Assembly (NCBI RefSeq): GCF_900104215.1
Contig: NZ_FMXO01000004.1
Coordinates: 1 to 64,000 of the forward strand
DNA length: 64,000 nt
Reading direction: 5' to 3'
DNA from: Desulfonatronum thiosulfatophilum
GTDB taxonomy: Bacteria > Desulfobacterota > Desulfovibrionia > Desulfovibrionales > Desulfonatronaceae
The translations under genes and the position numbers were made by a program. Shown one piece after another: positions 46,342 through 54,463 of the stretch. Under the pieces are notes generated by a model that saw nothing but the letters and a program-made list of their open reading frames with translations, was not told where the DNA came from and made no database searches. How positions within the stretch are numbered: the stretch's first letter is position 1; every line of letters begins with the position of its first letter.

Positions 46342-46369
46342 TGTTTCACGTGAAACATTAACCTTCGAC
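46330..46369. promoter_or_regulatory. parS: parS centromere site inside a 40-bp perfect palindrome
   Basis: Positions 46342-46357 read TGTTTCACGTGAAACA, the exact consensus bound by chromosomal ParB (Spo0J). The symmetry continues without mismatch for 12 more base pairs on each side, 46330-46369. It lies about 0.5 kb before parA and 2.3 kb before parB. As RNA the palindrome followed by TTCTTT could also terminate the slipin operon. The rest of the 46370-46876 gap has no gene I can support. Confidence 0.95.
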
Positions 46370-46876
46370 TTCTTTGCAGCGCTCCCTTCGGGTCCTGCTT
46401 GTCTTGGTATTGCCACCTTCTGAACGTCTCCAATCGTTCATGCCTTGAGAGCATTGCGTGAACTGACAGTGTATGGCATTTATGCCCCGGAACGTTTGGA
46501 TGGCCAATATGGCTTCGGCATCAGTCAAGGCGAGCAGGGCCTATTCAAGTCATCATATCCATAATTATTATGTTCCTCGGCTGACGCCAGGATTGTCTCA
46601 ATGTGCGGCGACGCGTGCTCATTTGTTGTGTTGGCCAGTTCTGTGCTTGCCTCCTTGTCGAGCATTGAATCATCGATGTTTGATGCAGGATCTCGTCTTG
46701 TGCCGGAAGGTCTGGCTTTGGCTGCACATGCATGCAGATGTCAACATAAGTGAATACAACTCATGCGAACATTCTGCTGTTGTCGGTTGAAAACCGCATG
46801 CGGAATTAATCTGCTGAGGGTTGTATTGATATTGAGACAATTGGTTCAATACTTAAAATTGGAAAGTGAGGAAAAG

Positions 46877-47656
46877 GTGGCAAAAGTCGTTGTTGTTGCC
46901 AATCAAAAGGGCGGTGTGGGCAAGACCACCACCGCGGTCAATTTGGCGGCATGTCTTGCCGTGATGGAAAAAAAAATTCTTCTGGCGGATTGTGATCCTC
47001 AAGGGAATGCAACGAGTGGCGTTGGGTGGGACAAGGCTTCACGAAAACAGAACTTGTTTTCCGCATATTTTGAGCCGGTTTGTTTCCAAGATGCCGTGCA
47101 TGCAACATCATTCCCATATCTTTCTCTCCTCCCGGCAACATCTGACTTGGTGGGAGTGGAACTCGAACTTGTGGGCAGGGAAGGGCGGGAATTTTATTTA
47201 CGGGAAGGGATCAAACAGATTGGCGATGCTTTTGACTATGTGATAATTGACTGCCCTCCATCATTGGGCTTGTTGACCGTGAATGCCTTATGTGCGGCAC
47301 AATACCTCATTGTACCTATGCAGTGCGAGTTCTTCGCGTTGGAAGGCATGGCTCAGTTGATGCGCACTTACAAGTTGATCCGACAGCGATTGAATCCGAA
47401 TTTGTCAATGCTGGGGATTATCTTGACCATGCACGACGCGAGGAGCAACTTGACCAAGGATGTAGAGAATGAGGTCAAGAGTCACTTTCCCGGAAAGGTT
47501 TTCGATACAACAATTCCAAGAAACGTTCGGTTATCCGAGGCTCCAAGTCATGGGCTGCCGGTCATCAACTATGATATCAAGTCCAAAGGCTCTCAAGCCT
47601 ATCTGAAACTTGCGGAAGAATGCATCAGCCGTCTGGGGCGTGCAGGTGCAGCCTGA
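46877..47656 (+). CDS. parA: Chromosome-partition ATPase ParA (Soj)
   Basis: 259 residues. Deviant Walker A VANQKGGVGKTTTAVNLAAC, then LLADCDPQGNATSGVGWD, VIIDCPPSLGLLTVNAL, and PRNVRLSEAPSHGLPVINYD complete the ParA fold. It lacks an N-terminal HTH, as in chromosomal Soj. It moves ParB-parS complexes over the nucleoid. The GTG start at 46877 is preceded by GTGAGGA; the longer open frame adds 38 unrelated residues. Confidence 0.94.
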   Translation: MAKVVVVANQKGGVGKTTTAVNLAACLAVMEKKILLADCDPQGNATSGVGWDKASRKQNLFSAYFEPVCFQDAVHATSFPYLSLLPATSDLVGVELELVGREGREFYLREGIKQIGDAFDYVIIDCPPSLGLLTVNALCAAQYLIVPMQCEFFALEGMAQLMRTYKLIRQRLNPNLSMLGIILTMHDARSNLTKDVENEVKSHFPGKVFDTTIPRNVRLSEAPSHGLPVINYDIKSKGSQAYLKLAEECISRLGRAGAA

Positions 47657-47770
47657 TCAATCACACCGGGCAGCCTCTTTTTGGCTCAGTCAGACAGGCG
47701 ATGCCGAAAAAGAGGTGCCAAGCCGACACTTCGGGTTTTGTTATGAAAGGTGCTGAGTCGCTACAGTTAT

Positions 47771-48160
47771 GAACCACAAAGGCACGAGAGGCACGAAGGA
47801 AAAGCGAAGAAACGGCTTCCAGCTTGACGGCTATGTTTATATCCCGCGTATCTACTCAGCACATTTTGCTTGCATGGCATGAAGTGGTCCGGCTTGTCTC
47901 GATTTTTCGGCATCGCCTGCCTGAATGATTCAGGATTCGTTCATCGAACCATTGCCAGACGCTTGAAGCGCCAAATGCTGTTCATTTACGCAGTGGTTCG
48001 ATGCTGCGAAGCCGACGAAGGAGTTGCGAGGTCGAAAAATCGAGACAAGCCGGACCGCTGGTGAGTAGTTACCATCCCGCAGGAATGGCAAGTTTTCACT
48101 TTGTGGTTCACCCCGGCAAAGTGAAATTATTCATTTGTGGCCTTTGTACCTTCGTGGTTC
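47771..48160. repeat. Composite palindromic repeat (family B, copy 1) between parA and the Cys-rich gene
   Basis: Outer tracts GAACCACAAAGGCACGAG (47771) and its near-reverse complement ending at 48160 flank an inner element. The inner element has 24-bp perfect inverted arms 47886-47909 and 48033-48056, and an internal 10-bp perfect stem 47942-47951 with 47994-48003. Part of it (47861-48030) recurs at 62917-63072. It fills the 47657-48212 gap; no gene is supported there. Confidence 0.8.
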
Positions 48161-48212
48161 AAATGTTTCTCTTGGGTTGCGAGCATGGACCCGCGTTAGC
48201 TGTTGGATTGTT

Positions 48213-48608
48213 TTAGTCATTTGGCGGGGTGCAACTTACTTCAATGACATCCTTGAAGTGATTTTTTCTGATTCTGGCATGGCATGCGCAGCACTCAAAT
48301 GATACGAGTCCGCCGAGATTCGCGGCCTTCAGGTGAAACTTGCGCGGTGTGTCATGTTGCCAATCTTCGGTTGTGATGCCGCAGTGCTGGCAATTCACGT
48401 CCTTGTCCACAGGGTAGGGGAAATCCCAGCATGCCACCAGTGTTTCCCAGTCAGCGATCGGTTCTTTGACCTGCTTGGGTTTTATAACTGGATTTGCGAG
48501 AGCGTTCTTGATGGGATTATCAAGTTGATCCCAGAGCGATGAGGGGATAAAGACTCCTAGACGTTTTCCAGATGCATCAAATGCATGAATGATCGAGTTT
48601 TCAGACAT
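48213..48608 (-). CDS. Cys-rich hypothetical protein between parA and parB
   Basis: 131 residues. The N-terminal half (HAFDASGKRLGVFIPSSLWD) precedes a cysteine region: NCQHCGITTEDWQHD and FECCACHARIRKNHF. The CxxC ... CxxC pattern suggests a zinc ribbon. No family recognised. AAAGGAG six bases before ATG 48608 supports expression. It runs opposite to parA and parB, splitting the usual operon. Confidence 0.75.
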   Translation of the reverse strand: MSENSIIHAFDASGKRLGVFIPSSLWDQLDNPIKNALANPVIKPKQVKEPIADWETLVACWDFPYPVDKDVNCQHCGITTEDWQHDTPRKFHLKAANLGGLVSFECCACHARIRKNHFKDVIEVSCTPPND

Positions 48609-48692
48609 GGGAACTCCTTTAGAAAATTATTGTTACGCCTCGAAAAGAGATTATCTTTTTGGGTTTCATGTCAAGTCAATGGGAGAAGATAA

Positions 48693-49595
48693 ATGGCCTT
48701 ACGCGGATTGGGGAGAGGGCTCGGTGCCTTGCTCGGCGAGGAAAGCCAGGAACAGGGGCTTCTTTCACGTGATTCTACCTTGATTTCCGTAGATGCTCTA
48801 CATCCAAATAGATACCAACCTCGAAAAACATTTTCACAGGAATCCTTGGCGGAGCTGGCATCTTCAATCAGGGTCCATGGTGTCTTGCAGCCGGTAATCG
48901 CTCGTGCAGGCCAAGAGGACGGCACGTATGAACTCGTTGCTGGAGAACGACGTTGGCGGGCTTCAAAAATCGCAGGATTAGTGGAAATACCGGCGATCAT
49001 CCGCGAAATGAGCGACAGGGAAAGCCTTGCTCTCGCGTTAATAGAAAATGTGCAACGCGAAGATTTGAATGCCATTGAGCAGGCGATGGCGTTGCAACAA
49101 CTGCAAACCGAATTCAAGGCGACCCAAAACGATTTGGCGGAGCGGACAGGTTTGAGTCGCTCCCACATTACCAACCTGCTGCGGTTGTTGCAGTTACCAG
49201 ATAATATTCAACGAGATATTCAGCAAAATATTTATACTGCCGGACATGGCAGGGCGTTGGCAGCCATCACGGATCCTGAGTATCAGAACATCCTTCGAAA
49301 GAGAATTGTGGATTTTGGTCTTTCAGTACGCGAATGTGAGCAGCATGCCGCGTACTGGAAATGCAATGGATGCTTCACGTTTCAAGGCAAGCAGGACTGT
49401 GTAAAGAAATCCGATACGCAAAACCTCTTGCAAATGAAGTATGAGTCTGTGTTGGTCAAGGAGATCGGAATCAAAAAAATCACTCTCCGAGGTTCGGAAG
49501 AAAAGGGCACCATGTCGATGAGTTACGGCTCCCGTGAGGAGTTTGAACGGTTGCTGACGAAACTGGGTGTAAATGGAGAACGCATAAATTCATGA
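48693..49595 (+). CDS. parB: Chromosome-partition protein ParB (Spo0J)
   Basis: 300 residues. It starts with the conserved LRGLGRGLGALLGEE. CTP-binding N-domain: NRYQPRKTF, VHGVLQPVIAR, and ELVAGERRWRASKIAG. Then IENVQREDLNAIEQA and the DNA-binding HTH TQNDLAERTGLSRSHITNLL. The C-terminal dimer domain is short, with CNGCFTFQGKQDCVKK preceding it. It spreads from parS as a CTP clamp. ATG 48693 has GGGAGAAG upstream. A degenerate parS-like core (48761-48776) lies in its 5' coding part. Confidence 0.94.
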   Translation: MALRGLGRGLGALLGEESQEQGLLSRDSTLISVDALHPNRYQPRKTFSQESLAELASSIRVHGVLQPVIARAGQEDGTYELVAGERRWRASKIAGLVEIPAIIREMSDRESLALALIENVQREDLNAIEQAMALQQLQTEFKATQNDLAERTGLSRSHITNLLRLLQLPDNIQRDIQQNIYTAGHGRALAAITDPEYQNILRKRIVDFGLSVRECEQHAAYWKCNGCFTFQGKQDCVKKSDTQNLLQMKYESVLVKEIGIKKITLRGSEEKGTMSMSYGSREEFERLLTKLGVNGERINS

Positions 49596-49708
49596 GCAGT
49601 AGCTATGGATATTCCGCGCGGAGACACAGTCAGCTCGGATCAATTCAGCAGAGGCTCAGCCTGCCTTGAATTCGGCCTCGCAACATTTTCCAGAGAGATT
49701 ATCAATTG

Positions 49709-50773
49709 ATGGAACATCAAGATAAAGCAGCGATCAACATCACACGGGAAGCGTTGCTCGCGGCGATTGAAAACATGACGAAGAACAAGGTCGTGATCGT
49801 TGGCGATGTGATGCTTGATGAGTATATCTTTGGTTCGGTGGAGAGGATTTCTCCGGAAGCCCCGGTGCCGGTGGTCTGTGTGGAGAACGAGGAATATCGG
49901 CTCGGGGGGGCGGGAAATGTGGCCAAAAACATAACCACCCTCGGCGGCAAGGTTCAACTGTTCGGTTTTCTTGGCCAGGATCAGGCTGCAAAACGCATCT
50001 CGGACATGTTTGCCGCACATGCAATAGATGATTGTTGTGTCAAGGAATGTGATCGGCCGACAACACGGAAAACGCGGATCATCGCTCAGCAACAACAGGT
50101 GGTGCGTGTGGACCGGGAGTCCTCCTGCATTCCTTCGGATGGAGGAATGCGGCATCTGTTGCACGGCGTGGCGGAAGCAATGCGCACCAGCTCAGTTTTG
50201 ATCATATCCGATTATGGCAAAGGGCTCATTACTGGCTCCGTGATGGACGAGATTCGATTGATTTGCGAAGCGTTGGAGCACAAGCCGCGAATCATTGTTG
50301 ATCCCAAGCCCAGGAACTTTCCTTTCTATAATGGGGTCACCATGTTGACTCCGAATACCAAAGAGGCAGGCATCGATTGGCATCTCGCGGCGGGGAGACA
50401 AAAGAACGAGGAAGCCATAAATGAAGAAATCTTCGCCGTCGGCAACCGTCTGATGCGCGAGCTGCAAAGCCAACACTTGCTCATTACCATGGGAGCGAGG
50501 GGAATGATGCTGTTCATGTCTCAACAACAGGCAATCCATATTCCGACAGCGGCTCGCAAGGTATATGACGTGACTGGAGCAGGGGACACCGTCATCGCTG
50601 TTCTCGGGCTGGCTCTGGCATCTGGCCTAGATCCTTTGACTGGCTGCTTGTTGGCAAATTATGCGGCGGGGATCGTGGTGGGCCAAGTCGGGGCGACAGC
50701 GGTAAGTCCGAAACAGCTCAAAGAAGCCGTTCTTACCTGGTCGCTTCCAGAGGTCCGTCAGATTGCATCCTGA
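49709..50773 (+). CDS. rfaE1: D-glycero-beta-D-manno-heptose-7-phosphate kinase (HldE kinase domain only)
   Basis: 354 residues. PfkB-family kinase of LPS inner-core heptose synthesis: VIVGDVMLDEYIFGSVERIS, APVPVVCVENEEYRLGGAGN, VLIISDYGKGLI, VDPKPRNF, and the catalytic VYDVTGAGDTVIAVLGLALA. There is no C-terminal adenylyltransferase, so the partner HldE-C/RfaE2 must be elsewhere. It implies a Gram-negative LPS. ATG 49709 is preferred over TTG 49706. Confidence 0.9.
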   Translation: MEHQDKAAINITREALLAAIENMTKNKVVIVGDVMLDEYIFGSVERISPEAPVPVVCVENEEYRLGGAGNVAKNITTLGGKVQLFGFLGQDQAAKRISDMFAAHAIDDCCVKECDRPTTRKTRIIAQQQQVVRVDRESSCIPSDGGMRHLLHGVAEAMRTSSVLIISDYGKGLITGSVMDEIRLICEALEHKPRIIVDPKPRNFPFYNGVTMLTPNTKEAGIDWHLAAGRQKNEEAINEEIFAVGNRLMRELQSQHLLITMGARGMMLFMSQQQAIHIPTAARKVYDVTGAGDTVIAVLGLALASGLDPLTGCLLANYAAGIVVGQVGATAVSPKQLKEAVLTWSLPEVRQIAS

Positions 50774-50964
50774 CGACTGAAATCGCACTTCTCGGCTATA
50801 AATCGTTCCGGATCGCGAAAGGTATTTGCATCATTCGCAATATCCCGCAACTCTCATGTTGCAAAACATATAGCCGCATTGTTCATACTGATATGATCAA
50901 ATGGCGTTGCGCAATTCATTGGCTGCCTAATTATCGTGCATCATTTTGAGTCGGTTCGGGAGCT

Positions 50965-50999
50965 AAAACAAAAAAGGCTCCAACTTTTCAGTTGGAGCC
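50965..50999 (-). terminator. Rho-independent terminator of the tRNA-Leu gene
   Basis: On the minus strand, GGCTCCAAC and GTTGGAGCC form a perfect nine-bp stem with a six-base loop, followed by TTTTTTGTTTT. It begins 15 bases after the encoded CCA end of the tRNA. The 190 bases between rfaE1 and this hairpin hold nothing recognisable. Confidence 0.93.
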
Positions 51000-51013
51000 A
51001 TATATGACGTTTT

Positions 51014-51100
51014 TGGTGCCGAAGGGGAGAGTCGAACTCCCACGGAGAAACCCCCACTAGACCCTGAACCTAGCGTGTCTACCAATTCCACCACTTCGGC
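51014..51100 (-). tRNA. tRNA-Leu (CAG anticodon)
   Basis: 87 bases including an encoded CCA. Acceptor GCCGAAG pairs with CTTCGGC, discriminator A. The D-arm TGGTGGAATTGGTAGACA, anticodon loop TTCAGGG (CAG), a long variable arm and T-loop GTTCGACTC are all present. The long variable arm is as expected for class II tRNA-Leu. Confidence 0.96.
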
Positions 51101-51111
51101 ACGAAGAGAAG

Positions 51112-51140
51112 CTTCTACGCGGATTGGCTTAGGTTGGCAA
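51112..51140 (-). promoter_or_regulatory. Candidate promoter of tRNA-Leu
   Basis: On the minus strand TTGCCA (51135-51140) and TAGAAG (51112-51117) are separated by 17 bases and end 11 bases before the tRNA 5' end. Confidence 0.4.
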
Positions 51141-51337
51141 GAGGTTCTGTAAATTTTATTTCAGCACAAAAGTTATGACTATTTGGCATAACGCCGACAG
51201 CGGATTTTATCATATCACGGTTGAAGGTCCCATCGCTTTCCAGTAGACATCATAGGTGCGCCTCCTGCCGAGTCATCTTCTGTTTTTTTCTGTTCGGCAG
51301 AGGCTTATACCTTTCTCATCAGGAGCATCCCCATCGC

Positions 51338-52300
51338 ATGCAGGTTTTGCGTAGTCTTCAAGAGGCTTTGAAAAACGTTTCGAAGTCCTGCGTTACCATC
51401 GGCAATTTTGACGGCGTTCACATGGGCCATCAAAAGCTGCTTTGCCGAACCAGACAAAAAGCCGCTCTCAGCGGGTTGTCCAGCGTGGCCGTGACTTTTG
51501 AGCCGCATCCCTTGCGGGTGCTTGTCGGGGCGCATACGCCGCCGTTCATCACCCTTCCCCATCAAAAGTTGGAGGCCATCGCTACTCTGGGCATGGACTT
51601 CACCTTCTGCGTCGAGTTTACAAAAGAACTGGCCAAGCTGGAGCCCGAGGAATTCGTCTGTACCTATCTAGTCCAAGGACTGGGAATGCGGAATATGGTC
51701 ATAGGCTACGACTACGCCTTCGGGCGCAACCGTAAGGGCGACTACGTCATGCTTTGCGAACTGGGGGAGCGTTATGGCTTTGACGTCGAGCAGATCGGTC
51801 CTGTCCTGATCGATGACGCGGTGGTCAGTTCTTCACGGATCCGGGACATGGTTCAGTCCGGGCTGGTGTGGGAAGTTAGACCCCTGTTGGGCAGGTTTTA
51901 TCGAGTCCAGGGCAAGGTGGTGACGGGACGCAATCGAGGCGGCAAGCTGTTGGGATTTCCTACGGCCAATTTGCGACTTCTAGACGAACTGTTCCCCAAG
52001 ACAGGGGCATATGCGGTCTGGGCCGAATATCTGGGGCGGACGTATCCGGCTGTGGCCAATATCGGCTACAACCCCACGTTCGGCAATGACGTGCTCTCCG
52101 TGGAAGCCCATATTCTGGACTTCGAGGAAAACATATACGACAAGGAAGTCTGCATTCATTTCGTGCAACGGCTGCGCAGCGAGCAGAAATTCGAGAATCT
52201 GGAAGCTCTGATTTCCCGCATCCAGGAAGACATCCTCCTGGCCCGCCGCATTCTCGGGTCGCCGGAAGCGCACCTAGTTGAGGCGCGACACTGCGTTTAG
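51338..52300 (+). CDS. ribF: Bifunctional riboflavin kinase/FAD synthetase
   Basis: 320 residues. N-terminal FMN adenylyltransferase: VTIGNFDGVHMGHQKLLC and VIGYDYAFGRNRKGD with SSSRIRDMVQSG. C-terminal riboflavin kinase: GRNRGGKLLGFPTANLRLLD and AVANIGYNPTFGNDVLSVEA. It makes FMN and FAD. ATG 51338 begins the family core (MQVLRSLQEAL); upstream in-frame residues are Cys-rich and unrelated. The AGGAG box is 13 bases away, which is long. Confidence 0.93.
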   Translation: MQVLRSLQEALKNVSKSCVTIGNFDGVHMGHQKLLCRTRQKAALSGLSSVAVTFEPHPLRVLVGAHTPPFITLPHQKLEAIATLGMDFTFCVEFTKELAKLEPEEFVCTYLVQGLGMRNMVIGYDYAFGRNRKGDYVMLCELGERYGFDVEQIGPVLIDDAVVSSSRIRDMVQSGLVWEVRPLLGRFYRVQGKVVTGRNRGGKLLGFPTANLRLLDELFPKTGAYAVWAEYLGRTYPAVANIGYNPTFGNDVLSVEAHILDFEENIYDKEVCIHFVQRLRSEQKFENLEALISRIQEDILLARRILGSPEAHLVEARHCV

Positions 52301-52321
52301 CAGGTTGTTGAAAATCCCGCG

Positions 52322-53593
52322 TCAGCGCGGCGACCAAAGGCAGCGATTGCCCTTGACAGTTGCCCAGCCCAGGGGCAGTCCGCGCCAATAGAGGCCGAAT
52401 GGCCCGCTTTTATTCCGCGATGGGATTTGCCCGGCCGGAAGTTGCAGGCTCTGGCCTTGCAGAAGTCTGACCAATTCTTCGACATCATCAATGTTAACTC
52501 CGCGTTGTGGCGCATATTCCGGAAGAAGCAGGCGCAGCCGGGTGTTCAGGCGCACAACGTCGCCCTGGAGTCGGCCCAACTCATAACCCTGCCACCGGAG
52601 CCCCAGCGGGAAGTCCATTGTGCGTTCGGGCAAAAACATGATCCGTCCTTTAAAGTTGCGCACTTCGCCGGCGGGCAGGTTTGCCCAGGCAATATCTTCT
52701 GATCCTGAATACCTGCTCATATCCAAGGGCTTGCCGGGTAAATCGTCCCGGTCCGAAAGCGCATCCGGAGGATTGTCGCCCTTCTCCCGGATCAGGGCAG
52801 ACAGAAAGAAGCCCTGTCCTTCGCCGGCTTCGGTGCGCACCTGCATGCATCCGCCGGTCAAGTCGGAGGTTGTACAGGAATCGTCAAATCCCGGCAGAAA
52901 ATGAAGAGGCGTTGATTGCAAATCAAGTTCGGACAAGGCCCATTGGACTTGATCTTGGTTCTCTTCTGGGTTGGTTGTGCAGGTGGAATACAGGAGTCGT
53001 CCTCCTGGAGCCAGCATTGAAAATGCCTTGCGCAACAGTTCGCGTTGCAAGGAGATGAGCGGTTTGAGCTTGTGCGGGGGCCACATTTCCAAAATGCGGG
53101 GATTGCGCTCCACTGTCCCCCAACCGCTGCAGGGAGGATCGAGAAGAATATGAGAAAACAGCCCTTCCGGCAGGGGAAGGTCCTGTCCCGGATAGCGGCA
53201 AGTGGCCACATGTGTCAGGTTCAAAGCCGCCAGATTGTGGCGCAGGGTCGCCAAGCGCTGCTCATTGGGTTCATTGGCCAAAACCAGGCCCGTCGGCCCC
53301 ACAAGCTGGGCCAGCAATCCCGTTTTGCTGCCGGGGCTGGAGCACATGTCCAGAACCATGGCCCCAGCGGGAGGATCGAGCAGCAGCGGGGGGAGCATGG
53401 ACGAACGGTCCTGAATGTAAATCAGCCCGAATGCCGCCGCCATGGACGAACCAAGTGGCTTGGGCTGTTCGTGCACCTGATAGGCCAAGGGAGAGAAAGG
53501 TTCCGGGGAGAACACATAACCTTGGGATCGAAGCAGATCTTCCACTAGGGAAACCTGTTCGGGTTGGCAGACGATACGAAAACTTCTCGGCAT
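52322..53593 (-). CDS. RsmF/YebU-like rRNA m5C methyltransferase
   Basis: 423 residues. RsmB/NOP-family domain: YIQDRSSMLPPLLLDPP, MVLDMCSSPGSKTGLLAQLV (SAM), first Cys in LLDPPCSGWGTVERNP, and second in LLYSTCTTNPEENQDQV. The C-terminal third (about 290-423) has a PUA-like domain ending GLPLGWATVKGNRC. It resembles RsmF (C1407 of 16S rRNA); the exact target is inferred. It converges with ribF. Confidence 0.88.
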   Translation of the reverse strand: MPRSFRIVCQPEQVSLVEDLLRSQGYVFSPEPFSPLAYQVHEQPKPLGSSMAAAFGLIYIQDRSSMLPPLLLDPPAGAMVLDMCSSPGSKTGLLAQLVGPTGLVLANEPNEQRLATLRHNLAALNLTHVATCRYPGQDLPLPEGLFSHILLDPPCSGWGTVERNPRILEMWPPHKLKPLISLQRELLRKAFSMLAPGGRLLYSTCTTNPEENQDQVQWALSELDLQSTPLHFLPGFDDSCTTSDLTGGCMQVRTEAGEGQGFFLSALIREKGDNPPDALSDRDDLPGKPLDMSRYSGSEDIAWANLPAGEVRNFKGRIMFLPERTMDFPLGLRWQGYELGRLQGDVVRLNTRLRLLLPEYAPQRGVNIDDVEELVRLLQGQSLQLPAGQIPSRNKSGPFGLYWRGLPLGWATVKGNRCLWSPR

Positions 53594-53743
53594 TCGTCTT
53601 ATGCCCTTATACGTGGCTTATGAGTGGTTATTTTTTTCATTCTAGGGACTTGCATCGTGGAGTGTTCGGCTTGCGGATGAAGGGATATTTGCTTTAGAGG
53701 GGAAAAGAGTTTATGAGAGCTATTTGTTTAAACCATAAAACGG

Positions 53744-54226
53744 TTGCGTGAGTCATTGTTCCAATCAGTTCCTTCAGTAAAGTCTCGGGATTCGCCCAAT
53801 CATACCATTTCAGCAGCATTGTTCGCAGCCTTGTTTCAAGCGCTTGAGGTCTGCGTTCCGGAACAGCGGGCGGCAATTCTCGATGTACTGGAGCCCAGGC
53901 TGGGTTCCGTTCATGATGATTTGTCCGGCAAGGTTCGTGCCCTGCAAACTCCCGGGCTGGAAAGACAGGACAAAATTCAGGGCTTGTGGTTGCTGTATCT
54001 TTCCTTTGTAGCCTATCCTCAGGGTGATGTGCAAATCTGGATCGGGCCCGACCTGTTCAGCGATGATACAGGAAACCATCTGCGACTGATTCTGCCGGGG
54101 AAAGTATCAGCGATAATTTCAACCATGCTTGAAGATATGCGAATACTGGCGCGGGTCGTGAGCCCCTGGGCCGATGTCGTCGTCAAAGAGACTCGGCCAG
54201 GGCATGTCGTCGTGATTCTGAGCTGA
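53744..54226 (+). CDS. Hypothetical protein
   Basis: 160 residues at most. No family recognised. Core: SAALFAALFQALEVCVPEQR, AILDVLEPRLGSVHDDLSGK, GPDLFSDDTGNHLRLILPGK, and WADVVVKETRPGHVVVILS. It looks like a compact alpha/beta protein. No ATG exists before this region; TTG 53744 or TTG 53756 are possible starts, so the N-terminus is unsure. Codon use looks coding. Confidence 0.55.
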   Translation: MRESLFQSVPSVKSRDSPNHTISAALFAALFQALEVCVPEQRAAILDVLEPRLGSVHDDLSGKVRALQTPGLERQDKIQGLWLLYLSFVAYPQGDVQIWIGPDLFSDDTGNHLRLILPGKVSAIISTMLEDMRILARVVSPWADVVVKETRPGHVVVILS

Positions 54227-54463
54227 AACGGACGACGTGATAATTGTTGTCGAGGTAATTGTTCAGCAGATCCAACTCCTGGCTGTTAGTTTCAGCACTG
54301 ACCCAAAGTGATCACCCTTTGCCTTATCTGCCGTCTCCGAATGATCTTATCCGCGAAAGCGGGTACCGTTATCTTGCACCAAAGTGCAGAGTGGTAGTTT
54401 ACTCGTTGTGAATAATTCATCCAGCCCCATTTCTTTCTCTCCCCGCCAATGAAAGGAGAATTT

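Noticed and set aside
46473-46790. Plus-strand frame of 105 codons after parS
   Set aside because: Unusual Cys/His/Trp-rich composition and no ribosome site; another frame in the same DNA looks more protein-like.
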